Of a stretch of 62,336 nucleotides of DNA, positions 17,251-26,420 are shown piece by piece. The translations under genes and the position numbers were made by a program. Source of the stretch: a virus. Below the pieces are notes generated by a model. It was not told where the DNA came from. It did no database searches and saw nothing but the letters and a program-made list of their open reading frames with translations. The number at the start of each line of letters is the position of its first letter. The first letter of the stretch is position 1. The stretch is taken from IMG/VR virus record IMGVR_UViG_3300010334_002856, positions 1 to 62,336 of that record. One strand, written 5' to 3'.

Positions 17251-17887
17251 TACTCATTTCGGTGCAAGATCAGATTCGCAACAATTTGATACTTATTTTA
17301 AAAAATTTTATGATGAAATATTTTTTCCCGAATTAGATAAAAGAGAAATTACTCAGATCATACATCTAGGCGATTGCTTTGATCGTAGAAAATATATCAA
17401 TTTTAATTCATTAAGCAATTGTAAAAAATATTTCTTTGAACAAGTAGAATCTCGTGGTATAGATATGGACATGATTATCGGCAATCATGATACATTCTAT
17501 AAAAATACTAATGATGTAAATTCCCCTAGTTTATTATTGGGAGAATATCCAAATATCAGAACATACGATAAAGCACAAGTAGTAAACTATGATGGTTTAA
17601 AGATACTGTTAATGCCATGGATATGTACAGATAATTATGAACATACCACAAAAATGATTGAGGGTAAAGTAGCAACTGTTTGCTTTGGTCATTTAGAGCT
17701 TGCTGGTTTTATAATGTATAAAGGGCAGGATGCGCATCTAGGACACGACGGATTTGATCCTGCGCTGTTTAAAGATTTTAAACTAGTATGTTCAGGACAT
17801 TTTCACCATAAGCATGGTCGAGGTAATGTGCAGTATCTAGGCAATCCATATCAATTATTCTGGAATGACTTTGAGGATGACCGTTGA
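17228..17887 (+). CDS. 47: Recombination nuclease subunit gp47-like, N-terminal part (ends at in-frame TGA)
   Basis: Mre11/SbcD-type nuclease subunit that works with gp46 in end processing. The 219 residues hold all phosphoesterase motifs: DTHFG (8-12), GDCFDRRK, GNHD, GHLEL and GHFHHKHGRG. The frame stops at TGA 17885-17887 within a normally conserved stretch (WNDFxDxRGFHIFD), replacing what should be glycine. The same frame continues downstream and ends at 18292, so the two pieces are one gene interrupted by a single nonsense codon, recoded, or miscalled. Confidence 0.88.
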   Translation: MKIALVTDTHFGARSDSQQFDTYFKKFYDEIFFPELDKREITQIIHLGDCFDRRKYINFNSLSNCKKYFFEQVESRGIDMDMIIGNHDTFYKNTNDVNSPSLLLGEYPNIRTYDKAQVVNYDGLKILLMPWICTDNYEHTTKMIEGKVATVCFGHLELAGFIMYKGQDAHLGHDGFDPALFKDFKLVCSGHFHHKHGRGNVQYLGNPYQLFWNDFEDDR

Positions 17888-17911
17888 TTTCATATCTTTG
17901 ATACTAAGACA

Positions 17912-18292
17912 TTGGACCTAGAATTTATTAAAAATACAAATACTATTTTTGAGAAATATTACTATGATGACGAAAAAGAAGATCCGTTGTCTATCGACAT
18001 CACAAAATTTAATTCTAAGCTAATCAAAATTATTGTTGTTAATAAAAAAGACTTCTATAAGTTTGATAAATTTGTAGAAGCAATCTATAAGGAAAATCCA
18101 ATTGAATTAAAAATTATTGAGGATTTTTCTGAGTTTGAATCTGAAGCAATAGATGAAAATATTGATTTAGAAGATACTATGACATTATTGTCCAATTATG
18201 TGGATAGTATTGAAACAGATGCAGATAAAGAAAGACTAAAGGGAATTTTAAAAACACTTTATGTTGAGGCACAACACTATGAGGAAGTATGA
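17912..18292 (+). CDS. 47: gp47 C-terminal part, in frame after the TGA
   Basis: 126 residues from a possible TTG at 17912, in the same frame as the N-terminal gp47 part (difference of 684 bases). Sequence from 17888 reads FHIFDTKTLDLEFI, the natural continuation of gp47. The segment is the capping/gp46-contact region, ending EAQHYEEV. No good ribosome binding site is visible, so readthrough of the TGA or a base error in the sequence is as likely as separate initiation. Stop overlaps gp46 start (ATGA). Confidence 0.6.
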   Translation: MDLEFIKNTNTIFEKYYYDDEKEDPLSIDITKFNSKLIKIIVVNKKDFYKFDKFVEAIYKENPIELKIIEDFSEFESEAIDENIDLEDTMTLLSNYVDSIETDADKERLKGILKTLYVEAQHYEEV

Positions 18293-20007
18293 TAAGATTT
18301 AGTAAAGTTAAATGGAAAAATTTCTTATCCACGGGCGCACAATTCACAGAAGTAAAATTAGATAAAGCAACTACGACACTTGTAGTGGGCGAAAATGGTG
18401 CCGGCAAAAGTACTATTCTTGACGCTATTTGTTTCTGCTTATTTAATAAACCATTTAGAAGTATCAATAAACCCCAGTTGATGAACAGTATTAATGGTAA
18501 AAATTTACAGGTAGAATTAGAATTTTCTATTGGCTCAAAGGATTATAGAATTGTTCGAGGTATTAAACCTGGAATATTTGAGATATATGTTAACGGAACC
18601 TTATTGAATCAGGACGCTGCATCTAAGGACTATCAAAAATATCTTGAAGACGCTATTCTAAAATTAAATTATAAATCTTTTACTCAAATTGTTATTTTAG
18701 GTAGTGCATCATTTACTCCTTTTATGCAATTGCCGTTGGGACATAGAAGAGAAATTATTGAAGATATTTTAGATATTCAAATTTTTACTGTGATGAATTC
18801 TGTTCTTAAAGATAAGAACATTGAAATTAAAACTAAAATAACAGACATAGATACTAAGATTGAACTTGGTAAAAACAAAGTTAAATTGCAACAGCAATAT
18901 ATTGGCACATTAGAAAATGATAAACAAAGGAAAGTAGATGATGTACAAAAGCGAATACTTGAATCGAATCAGGAAGTATCACAGCTTACATCCTTGGTCG
19001 ATGCAGAAAGGGGAGCGAAGGGAAATCTCGAATCCTCGATACAAGACTCTTCTGAGAAACGTGACAGATATACGGAAATGGGAACTTTGCTTAGAAAACT
19101 TACCGAACGAATTAAGGTACAGGAAAGTAGCATACAATTTTACCACGAACATGACCTTTGCCCGACATGTAGCCAAGATTTGGTACCTGATCTCAAACAC
19201 AGCGCAATCGCACTTCACACACATAAACTCGAAGAAGTACAAACAGCAATACAAACCCTTACCGAGCAACTTAACGATACTGAAACTAGACTTAATGAGA
19301 TTGCTGAGATCGAAACAAAAATCTCTGAACATCAGGGCAATATCATACAACTCAATTCCAGAATTATTGCCTCACAAAGCTATATTCAAAAATTACAAGA
19401 CGAATTGGCAGGAGACACTGGAGATACGACAAACCTGGAAGATGAAAAGAGGAAGCTCAAAATTTTGGCAAAGGAAGTTGTCTCGCATGCAGATGATAAA
19501 ACGAAGCTTAATGAAGATAAACATTACCTCGATATCGCATCCATACTTCTCAAGGACACCGGTATTAAGACTAAGATCATCCGTCAGTATTTGCCCGTAA
19601 TTAATAAACTTGTAAACAAATATTTACAGGCAATGGATTTCTTTTGTCATTTTGAATTAGATGAAACTTTTAGTGAATCTATTAAATCAAGACATAGAGA
19701 TGAATTCTCATACGCTTCATTTAGTGAAGGTGAAAAACAACGTATTGATTTAGCATTATTATTTACATGGAGAACAATCGCCAAAATGAAGAATTGTGCT
19801 AGCACAAACCTTCTATTACTTGATGAGGTTTTTGACTCTTCTTTAGATGCTAACGGCACAGACTACGTAATGAACCTAATAAATACTTTAGGAGAGGAGA
19901 CTAATGTTTTTGTCATTAGTCACAAAGGAGATCTTCTTTTTGATAAATTTAGAAGTGTTATAAAATTTGAGAAGTACCAAAACTTTTCTAGAATACAAGG
20001 ATTATAA
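18289..20007 (+). CDS. 46: Recombination nuclease subunit gp46-like (Rad50/SbcC type)
   Basis: ABC-type ATPase partner of gp47. The 572-residue product has Walker A GENGAGKST near residue 37, a long coiled coil interrupted by the zinc hook CPTC near 290, the ABC signature SFSEGEKQR near 476 and Walker B LLLLDEVFDSS near 507. The coding region of the coiled coil (about 18960-19600) is visibly richer in G and C than both ends (42-47% in sampled lines against 22-32%). ATGA overlap with gp47. Confidence 0.95.
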   Translation: MIRFSKVKWKNFLSTGAQFTEVKLDKATTTLVVGENGAGKSTILDAICFCLFNKPFRSINKPQLMNSINGKNLQVELEFSIGSKDYRIVRGIKPGIFEIYVNGTLLNQDAASKDYQKYLEDAILKLNYKSFTQIVILGSASFTPFMQLPLGHRREIIEDILDIQIFTVMNSVLKDKNIEIKTKITDIDTKIELGKNKVKLQQQYIGTLENDKQRKVDDVQKRILESNQEVSQLTSLVDAERGAKGNLESSIQDSSEKRDRYTEMGTLLRKLTERIKVQESSIQFYHEHDLCPTCSQDLVPDLKHSAIALHTHKLEEVQTAIQTLTEQLNDTETRLNEIAEIETKISEHQGNIIQLNSRIIASQSYIQKLQDELAGDTGDTTNLEDEKRKLKILAKEVVSHADDKTKLNEDKHYLDIASILLKDTGIKTKIIRQYLPVINKLVNKYLQAMDFFCHFELDETFSESIKSRHRDEFSYASFSEGEKQRIDLALLFTWRTIAKMKNCASTNLLLLDEVFDSSLDANGTDYVMNLINTLGEETNVFVISHKGDLLFDKFRSVIKFEKYQNFSRIQGL

Positions 20008-20008
20008 A

Positions 20009-20602
20009 ATGGCAAATGAATGGCAACTACATACACATCAAATCAACGCATATTGTTACTATCAAAATATCTTTGATGATGATATGATCAAAAGTATTAT
20101 AGAGTTAGGTGACTCTTTAGAAATTGGGGATGCCCAAGTAGGTGGTACATTTGACAAAGCTGGCGGTGCAAATCCTGAAATACGAAAGACAAAGATTTCG
20201 TGGATTCCTACTACTGCAGAAAATGCTTGGTTGTTTAGAAAATTAACAGACGTAGTATTATCAGCAAACAGTCAATGGTTTGGATTTGATCTTAACCATA
20301 TAGAAAATTTACAGTTCTCAGTATATAATGAGGGTGACTTCTATGATGCTCACGTTGACCATCACTTTCAGGGTGCAGGACAATATCCTAGAAAATTAAG
20401 TTTTACCATGCAATTGACTGATCCTGCCGAATACGAAGGTGGTCAAACATATCTAATCACATCTCAAGAACCCTTTCCAATTGCTAAAGAAAAGGGAGCA
20501 ATTACGTTTTTTCCATCATATACATTACACGAAGTTAAGCCTGTAACTAAAGGAACAAGAAAAGCTTTGGTAGGTTGGATTCACGGGCCCAAGTGGAAAT
20601 AA
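20009..20602 (+). CDS. 2-oxoglutarate/Fe(II) oxygenase (prolyl-4-hydroxylase/PKHD-like)
   Basis: 197-residue double-stranded beta-helix oxygenase. Iron ligands are HVD (YDAHVDHHF, about residue 114) and a distal His (SYTLHEVKPV, about 173); Arg in KGTRKAL would bind 2-oxoglutarate. Such genes are common beside gp46 in aquatic T4-like phages. The substrate is unknown; protein prolyl residues or a modified base are both possible. ATG 20009 lies 2 bases after the gp46 stop with AAGGATTATAAA upstream. Confidence 0.87.
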   Translation: MANEWQLHTHQINAYCYYQNIFDDDMIKSIIELGDSLEIGDAQVGGTFDKAGGANPEIRKTKISWIPTTAENAWLFRKLTDVVLSANSQWFGFDLNHIENLQFSVYNEGDFYDAHVDHHFQGAGQYPRKLSFTMQLTDPAEYEGGQTYLITSQEPFPIAKEKGAITFFPSYTLHEVKPVTKGTRKALVGWIHGPKWK

Positions 20603-20603
20603 T

Positions 20604-20879
20604 ATGGCAACCAAAATACCTTTAGAGTATTTAGACTTAAGTAATGATTTTGGATTTACAGCAGTCCATGAAAATGATGTATTAGATCCATTCATTACTG
20701 AAGTTAAATCTGGTGCAGATGCAGAAATAAAACAAAAGTTGGCTTCAGTTGAAAAAATGATTTTACCGCTTTTGGTCAACTTGATGAAAAATCCTGAGAA
20801 AGATTACATACACTGGCCAAATAGAGTTCCTCTTATAGAGAAACAAATAGAAAAGATTTTGGCAATCACCCGTAGTTAG
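20604..20879 (+). CDS. Conserved hypothetical protein of T4-like phages
   Basis: 91 residues, start 2 bases after the oxygenase stop, so probably coupled. Acidic N-terminus (DLSNDFGFTAVHEND), helical middle with Leu/Lys pattern, and a conserved-looking KDYIHWPNR then IEKQIEKILAITR at the C-terminus. Similar small proteins sit at this place in other T4-like phages. No function is known; no membrane segment or signal peptide is seen. Confidence 0.7.
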   Translation: MATKIPLEYLDLSNDFGFTAVHENDVLDPFITEVKSGADAEIKQKLASVEKMILPLLVNLMKNPEKDYIHWPNRVPLIEKQIEKILAITRS

Positions 20880-20894
20880 TGGCTTACTGGGGGC

Positions 20895-20923
20895 TTGACT
20901 TCTATCCTAAAAGGTGTTATAAT
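20895..20923 (+). promoter_or_regulatory. Sigma70 extended -10 promoter for the VWA gene
   Basis: TTGACT, 17-base spacer ending AAAAGGTG, T, TATAAT: an extended -10 (TGtTATAAT). The sequence GCTTGAC...AAAAGGTGTTATAAT recurs at several other places in the window. It lies 24 bases before the start at 20947. Confidence 0.88.
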
Positions 20924-20946
20924 AATGAAAACCGAAGGAGAAGTGT

Positions 20947-23148
20947 ATGCTAGCACAGTCGAAATCTATACTCGCAAAATTACTTGCAACTGAGAACATT
21001 ACAGTCGAGCATCGCAAAACTGTAACTGCTTACTTTGATACTAAGAACAGAGTCATGGTTCTTCCCATGTGGAAAGAAATGTCTTCTGAACTATATGACC
21101 TCCTACTGGGTCACGAAACAGGCCACGCATTATATACACCGAATGACGGCTGGCACAACAATCTAAAAGACAAAACTAAACCGGGCTTCAAGACATATTT
21201 GAATGTCATTGAAGATGTTCGTATTGAAAAGAAAATCCAAGAAAAATTCCCTGGTCTAAAGACTAGCTTTAAAAAGGGTTACTCTGATTTAATGGATAAA
21301 GATTTCTTTGGTGTGTATGCCGAAGATTTGGATATCGCTGGACTTCCCTTAATTGATAGGATTAATCTTCACTATAAGGTTGGTTCATATCTTAACATCC
21401 AATTCTCGAAAGAGGAACAATACTATATTGATTTGCTCGATAATATGAAGACATGGGAAGATGTTGAAACTATTGCTCATAAACTTTATGCTAACGGCAA
21501 AAAAGAATTACGAGAACAACTTGAAAACCTATGGGCCGATCTGGATGGTGAAGATTCCGAAGATGATGATATTGAGTATGATTATGATGAAATGGAAGAC
21601 GATGATATTGGGAACAGGCAAAAACGCCAGCGGGGTTGGGGCGGTTCTAAATCGTCGGCCGATGACGAAGATCCTGAATCAATGACAGATCGCCACTTTA
21701 GACAACGGGAACAATCTTTGGTAGATGATAGTCTTAAACCATATCATTATGCAAATTGCCCAACAGTAAATTTAAGGCATATTATTGTTCCGTACAAGAA
21801 CATCAAACCGCATTACAATAATTTTTCTTATCCTATAAATATGGGTGAGAAACAAGCATTACAATTAATAGAAGAGGGCAAGAATAAAGCATTTGCTCGT
21901 TTTAATGAAACAAATAAGAAATATATTTCTTATCTAATCAAAGAATTTGAAATGCGTCGAAATGCTAGACAGTTTGCTCGCGCATCCGTTTCAAAAACTG
22001 GCGAATTGGATTTGAAGAAAATACATCAGTATAAAACTAATGACGACTTATTTAAACGCATAGCAGTTGTGCCAAAAGGCAAGTCCCATGGTTTAGTTAT
22101 GTTTGTGGATTATTCTGGATCTATGTATGATAACATTCGTGCAACAATTGAACAAACTTTAATTCTTGCAACATTCTGTAAAAAAGTAAATATTCCATTC
22201 CGCGTATATGCATTTACAGATTCTTCTAATACACCTGAACGTATTGCACAAGAGCTAGGATATGACTTGGCCACATACGAGCAAGAACGAAGAGTTACTC
22301 GAGAAAAATACTTTAAGTTCTCAAATAATATAGGTGAGCTTGACTTTAACGACTGTTCCTTTTTTAGATTACGTGAATATTTATCTAGCGAAATGTCTAG
22401 TGTGGAATTCAAAGAAGCATCTAAATATTGGTTACTCGTAGGTGAGATGTATGACCGTCGGAATTGGAGAATTAATTCATATCAAACGGCAAATATTATT
22501 TCTCATGACTTTAGAAATTCCGATTTTGAAGATTTAGGTGGTACCCCCTTAAATGAAGCAGTAGTTGCAAGTATGGAAATTGTCAAGGAGTTTAGAAAGA
22601 AGTATCGTTTAGATGTCGTGAATACAGTATTCCTAACAGATGGCGATTCGAATGAAACTCTAAGGGTGTTGCACGAGCCAGGTCAGAAGGCTTATTTGCC
22701 TAATAGTAGATATGGTGATAGCAACATCATTATTAGAGATACCAAGACAATGAATGAAGGTAGAGCAAGACCAAAAACAGATTTAACTATCGCATTGCTA
22801 GAATTGTTGAAAGCTAATACTGGAGTTAATGTAATTGGATTTTATATTAGTTCTGGTAATTATAAAAGACAAATCATGTCGAGACTCGATAAATCAGGTA
22901 CTAACATGCCAGACTTTGATGAAAAATTAAAGACGGCTAAAAGGCAAAAATTCTTTATGATAAATGGTGCGGGATATGACGATTACTACATCATCCCGGG
23001 TGGAAAAGATTTGGATGCAAAAGATGAAGAAATGCAAGTGGATGAGAATGCCTCAAAGACTCAACTTAAGCACGCATTTATGATGATGCAAAAGAGTAAG
23101 GGTATCAACAGAGTTCTTTTGAGTAGATTTGTGGAAAAAATTGCTTGA
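20947..23148 (+). CDS. VWA-domain protein with HExGH metallopeptidase-like motif (CobT-like)
   Basis: 733 residues. N-terminal LLGHETGHALYTP (about 55) followed by NVIEDVRIEKKI resembles a zincin site with a downstream acidic ligand. A very acidic linker (about 198-235) follows. The C-terminal VWA domain has the MIDAS motif DYSGSMY (about 388) and LTDGDSNE (about 563). The protein resembles CobT-type partners of MoxR/CobS ATPases, and such an ATPase is the next gene. Its phage role is unknown. Own promoter and GAAGGAGAAG upstream of ATG 20947. Confidence 0.82.
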   Translation: MLAQSKSILAKLLATENITVEHRKTVTAYFDTKNRVMVLPMWKEMSSELYDLLLGHETGHALYTPNDGWHNNLKDKTKPGFKTYLNVIEDVRIEKKIQEKFPGLKTSFKKGYSDLMDKDFFGVYAEDLDIAGLPLIDRINLHYKVGSYLNIQFSKEEQYYIDLLDNMKTWEDVETIAHKLYANGKKELREQLENLWADLDGEDSEDDDIEYDYDEMEDDDIGNRQKRQRGWGGSKSSADDEDPESMTDRHFRQREQSLVDDSLKPYHYANCPTVNLRHIIVPYKNIKPHYNNFSYPINMGEKQALQLIEEGKNKAFARFNETNKKYISYLIKEFEMRRNARQFARASVSKTGELDLKKIHQYKTNDDLFKRIAVVPKGKSHGLVMFVDYSGSMYDNIRATIEQTLILATFCKKVNIPFRVYAFTDSSNTPERIAQELGYDLATYEQERRVTREKYFKFSNNIGELDFNDCSFFRLREYLSSEMSSVEFKEASKYWLLVGEMYDRRNWRINSYQTANIISHDFRNSDFEDLGGTPLNEAVVASMEIVKEFRKKYRLDVVNTVFLTDGDSNETLRVLHEPGQKAYLPNSRYGDSNIIIRDTKTMNEGRARPKTDLTIALLELLKANTGVNVIGFYISSGNYKRQIMSRLDKSGTNMPDFDEKLKTAKRQKFFMINGAGYDDYYIIPGGKDLDAKDEEMQVDENASKTQLKHAFMMMQKSKGINRVLLSRFVEKIA

Positions 23149-23173
23149 CACCTATTGGAAAAGGTGTTATAAT
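23145..23173 (+). promoter_or_regulatory. Sigma70 extended -10 promoter for the AAA ATPase gene
   Basis: TTGACA, 17-base spacer, TATAAT, with AAAAGGTGT ahead of the -10. The -35 box overlaps the stop codon of the VWA gene. The start at 23204 lies 31 bases downstream. Confidence 0.88.
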
Positions 23174-23203
23174 TAATTATGAACATTGAACAGGAGTTAT
23201 ATT

Positions 23204-24370
23204 ATGTCTAAATCTCATTTCTCAAACGAATCCCGACAAGAATTAGTTGTAAAACTAATTGCTAAGTACGGCACAAGTGTAACTAAGGAACAAATTGTTT
23301 CTTATTGCATTGAACACAGCTTACCTAATCCCCATTTTCTTGTCTCACGCCGAGACATTAAAAACGGAAAAATGTATATGCTAAATTTATATAATACAAC
23401 TAGTGAGACAGTTACTGTGAACGAAGAAGAAATGGCTCCCGCATTACAGGCGCAAGTACTTCCATTCAAACAAAAGCGAATGACTACAGAAATTGATAGT
23501 GTAGTTCCCGATAAAGATGATACCTATGTTCCGTTTGGATTCTTCAAGCAATTGGAAATGATTGTAAAATCTAAAACATTCTATCCTGTTTTTATTACTG
23601 GTCTTTCAGGCAATGGAAAGACTACTATGGTAGAACAAGTTGCTGCTAAGTTAAAACGAGATTGTATTCGTGTTAATGTTTCTGTGGAAACAGATGAAGA
23701 GGATTTGATAGGTGGCAATACATTGCAGGATGGTAATGTAATTTATCGTGAAGGTCCTGTTCTAACAGCAATGCGTCGGGGCGCTATTCTTTTGATTGAT
23801 GAAATTGATCGTGGATCTAATAAATTGATGTGTCTACAAAGCGTGTTGGAAGGTAAAGCATACTTCAATAAAAAGACAGGTGAGGTTATTCGTCCAGCAC
23901 AAGGTTTTAATGTTATTGCTACAGCAAACACTAAAGGTCGAGGTACAGAAGACGGTCGTTTTATTGCAGCTCAGATTTTAGATGAGGCATTTCTTGAGCG
24001 TTTCCCTATTACTGTTGAACAAGAATATCCTAGTACAACTGTTGAGAAAAAGATTGTCAATAATAAAATGGAATTCTATGGTAAAGTGGATGCGGAATTT
24101 GCTGATAAGTTAATTAATTGGGCAGACATTATCCGCAAGACTTTTAAAGAAGGTGGTGTAGATGAAATTATCAGTACACGCCGTTTGGTAAATATTGTGC
24201 AAGCATATTCAATATTTGAAAATCGGACTGAGGCAATTAATTATTGTATTAATCGATTTGATGATGACACAAAGACAGCATTTATGGATCTTTGGGCTAA
24301 AATGAATGCGCCGGTATCAGAAGCTTCTTCACCGGAGCCAACAGAAATAGATGACGAAATCGCATTTTAA
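23204..24370 (+). CDS. MoxR/CobS-like AAA ATPase
   Basis: 388-residue AAA+ ATPase. Walker A is GLSGNGKTT (about 132), Walker B LLIDEIDRGS (about 196), sensor I ATANTKG, and an arginine-rich second region FLERFPI, RRLVNIV. It resembles CobS-type ATPases, which are widespread in aquatic T4-like phages under the name cobalamin biosynthesis protein, although a cobalamin role in phages is unproven. With the VWA protein it probably forms a chaperone-like ATPase/metal-ion pair. ATG 23204 has CAGGAG upstream; an in-frame TTG at 23186 is rejected. Confidence 0.87.
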   Translation: MSKSHFSNESRQELVVKLIAKYGTSVTKEQIVSYCIEHSLPNPHFLVSRRDIKNGKMYMLNLYNTTSETVTVNEEEMAPALQAQVLPFKQKRMTTEIDSVVPDKDDTYVPFGFFKQLEMIVKSKTFYPVFITGLSGNGKTTMVEQVAAKLKRDCIRVNVSVETDEEDLIGGNTLQDGNVIYREGPVLTAMRRGAILLIDEIDRGSNKLMCLQSVLEGKAYFNKKTGEVIRPAQGFNVIATANTKGRGTEDGRFIAAQILDEAFLERFPITVEQEYPSTTVEKKIVNNKMEFYGKVDAEFADKLINWADIIRKTFKEGGVDEIISTRRLVNIVQAYSIFENRTEAINYCINRFDDDTKTAFMDLWAKMNAPVSEASSPEPTEIDDEIAF

Positions 24371-24392
24371 GATTTTTTAATTTCTAATAAAA

Positions 24393-24410
24393 AGGGCACC
24401 TTGGTGCCCT
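24393..24410. terminator. Hairpin between the AAA ATPase gene and the sugar cluster
   Basis: AGGGCAC, loop CTTG, GTGCCCT, a strong stem. On the + strand no T run follows; on the - strand five T residues follow the stem. It probably ends + transcription imperfectly or blocks antisense transcription. Confidence 0.55.
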
Positions 24411-24427
24411 ACACCTATCTTTAACTA

Positions 24428-24435
24428 TATAAATA
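24428..24435 (+). promoter_or_regulatory. T4-type late promoter heading the sugar cluster
   Basis: Exact TATAAATA, 28 bases before the gmd start, in the gap after the hairpin. It places the whole glycan cluster under late control. Confidence 0.72.
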
Positions 24436-24463
24436 TTTTTATAAATTATTTTAAGGCTATACT

Positions 24464-25477
24464 ATGGACAACAAAGTTGCGTTGATTACAGGCATAACTG
24501 GGCAAGACGGTTCTTATCTTGCAGAATTATTATTATCTAAGGGCTACGAAGTACATGGTATTATCCGTCGTAGCTCTTCAATGAACACAGGTCGCATCGA
24601 CCACATCTACAATAATCCAAAATTACATCTTCACTATGGTGACGTAACAGATTCCTTATCCATTATGAATGTCTTGAAGAAACACAATCCTTCGGAAATT
24701 TATAATCTAGCTGCACAAAGTCATGTTAAGGTTTCATTTGAAACTCCTGAATATACTGCAACTGTTGATGCGTTAGGTACCCTTAAAATATTAGAATCAG
24801 TTAGAATTTTAAATATGGATAGGACTTGTAAAATATATCAAGCATCTACCTCAGAAATGTTTGGATTAGTTCAGGAAACTCCACAAAAAGAAACAACTCC
24901 GTTTTATCCTAGATCGCCATATGGTGTAGCAAAATTATATGCATACTGGATCACAAAGAATTATCGTGAATCATATGATATGTTTTGTTGTTCTGGTATT
25001 TTATTTAATCACGAATCTCCTCGCCGTGGATTTAATTTTGTCACAAAGAAGGTTGTAGATGGTTTAGAAGCAATTAGTGCAGGTCGCCAAGAGTGTTTGT
25101 ATATGGGCAATCTGAATGCTTTACGAGATTGGGGGCATGCTAAGGATTATGTTAAGGCAATGTGGTTAATGTTACAACAGGATAAACCAGAAGACTTTGT
25201 CATTGCTACAGGTAAACAATATTCGGTTAAGGACTTTATTGAGAAATGTGCCCCATATTTCTATCTAAAAATTCGTTGGGAAGGCGAAGGATTAAATGAA
25301 GTAGGCATTAATGTTAATACGGGTAAAGTTATAATTAGAGTTGATCCTAAATATTTTAGACCAGCTGAAGTTGAGACTTTGCTCGGTGATCCCTCAAAAG
25401 CTAAGAGCGTTTTAGGTTGGGAGCCAGAATATACTTTCGATGCTCTGGTAGAGGATATGTGTATTAATTTTGGTTAA
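24464..25477 (+). CDS. gmd: GDP-mannose 4,6-dehydratase
   Basis: 337-residue SDR converting GDP-mannose to GDP-4-keto-6-deoxymannose. It has [15 protein letters not shown] (NADP site, residues 8-22), [31 protein letters not shown] and YGVAK (catalytic Tyr/Lys near 152-156), [12 protein letters not shown] and the final [14 protein letters not shown]: the full Gmd pattern. It is the first gene of the cluster, behind a late promoter, followed by fcl. Confidence 0.95.
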   Translation: MDNKVALITGITGQDGSYLAELLLSKGYEVHGIIRRSSSMNTGRIDHIYNNPKLHLHYGDVTDSLSIMNVLKKHNPSEIYNLAAQSHVKVSFETPEYTATVDALGTLKILESVRILNMDRTCKIYQASTSEMFGLVQETPQKETTPFYPRSPYGVAKLYAYWITKNYRESYDMFCCSGILFNHESPRRGFNFVTKKVVDGLEAISAGRQECLYMGNLNALRDWGHAKDYVKAMWLMLQQDKPEDFVIATGKQYSVKDFIEKCAPYFYLKIRWEGEGLNEVGINVNTGKVIIRVDPKYFRPAEVETLLGDPSKAKSVLGWEPEYTFDALVEDMCINFG

Positions 25478-25484
25478 GGATTTT

Positions 25485-26420
25485 ATGGAAAAAAATAGTA
25501 AAATTTATGTAGCAGGCCATAAAGGATTAGTTGGATCTGCGATTGTTAGAAAATTAAAAGAAGAAGGTTATACAAATCTAATTCTTAGGACAAAGGCAGA
25601 ATTAGATCTTCGAGATCAAAGGGCTGTCAAGAATTTTTTTAGTATAGAGTTACCTGAGTATGTAATTTTAAGTGCTGCTAAAGTTGGTGGCATTAGTTGG
25701 AATTCAACTAACCCCGCAGAATTCATATATGATAATTTAATTATTCAAACAAATGTTATAGATGCGGCATATAGAAGTGGCGCTAAAAAATTATTGTTTT
25801 TAGGTTCTGCTTGTATCTATCCAAAAATTACTCCTCAACCTATCAAAGAAGAATATCTTCTTACAGCTTCTCTTGAGCCATCGAATGAGGGATATGCTCT
25901 TGCTAAAATTGCTGGCTTAAGAATGTGCGAATACTACAGACGTCAGTATGGGTTTAATGCTATTAGTTGTATGCCCGCGAATCTATATGGTGTTAATGAT
26001 AATTTTATTCCAGAACATGGGCACGTTATTCCTGGCATTATTACTAAGATGCATAATGCGATAAAGAATGGTGAGGATAGTATTGAATGTTGGGGTGACG
26101 GAACTCCAACGCGAGAGTTTTTATATGTAGATGATTTGGCAGATGCTTGCTTTTGGTTAATGCAAAATTATAATGAAAAAGAATTTGTTAATATCGGAAG
26201 TGATGAAGAATTAACTATCAAAGAACTTGTAACCAAATTAACAAAAGCTTTTGGATTTACAGGCAAGGTTGTTTGGAATAAGGATAAACCCAACGGACAA
26301 CCAAGACGCAAACTAGATAACACTAAATTAAAAAAATTGGGATGGAAATCTAAAACAAGTTTTGACGACGGGTTAAAACTTACTATTGATTGGTATAAAA
26401 AAGATCGAGGAATGATATGA
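25485..26420 (+). CDS. fcl: GDP-L-fucose synthase
   Basis: 311-residue epimerase-reductase that completes GDP-L-fucose. It has YVAGHKGLVGSAIV (NADP site), SAAKVGGI, LGSACIYPK, YALAKIAG (Tyr/Lys near 136) and RMCEYYRRQYGFN with MPANLYG, diagnostic for the family. ATG 25485 has TAAGGATTTT upstream; an in-frame TTG at 25470 is rejected. It directly follows gmd, and a GT10 fucosyltransferase lies 1.5 kb downstream. Confidence 0.95.
   Translation: MEKNSKIYVAGHKGLVGSAIVRKLKEEGYTNLILRTKAELDLRDQRAVKNFFSIELPEYVILSAAKVGGISWNSTNPAEFIYDNLIIQTNVIDAAYRSGAKKLLFLGSACIYPKITPQPIKEEYLLTASLEPSNEGYALAKIAGLRMCEYYRRQYGFNAISCMPANLYGVNDNFIPEHGHVIPGIITKMHNAIKNGEDSIECWGDGTPTREFLYVDDLADACFWLMQNYNEKEFVNIGSDEELTIKELVTKLTKAFGFTGKVVWNKDKPNGQPRRKLDNTKLKKLGWKSKTSFDDGLKLTIDWYKKDRGMI

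Noticed and set aside
17228-18292. TGA reassigned to glycine in this genome
   Set aside because: Many complete genes here (folE, mazG, gmd cluster members) clearly end at TGA, so a general recoding does not hold.
18938-19600. Long open frame in another frame inside gp46
   Set aside because: Overlaps the zinc-hook coiled coil of gp46, lacks a ribosome binding site and looks like a product of the GC-richer composition there.
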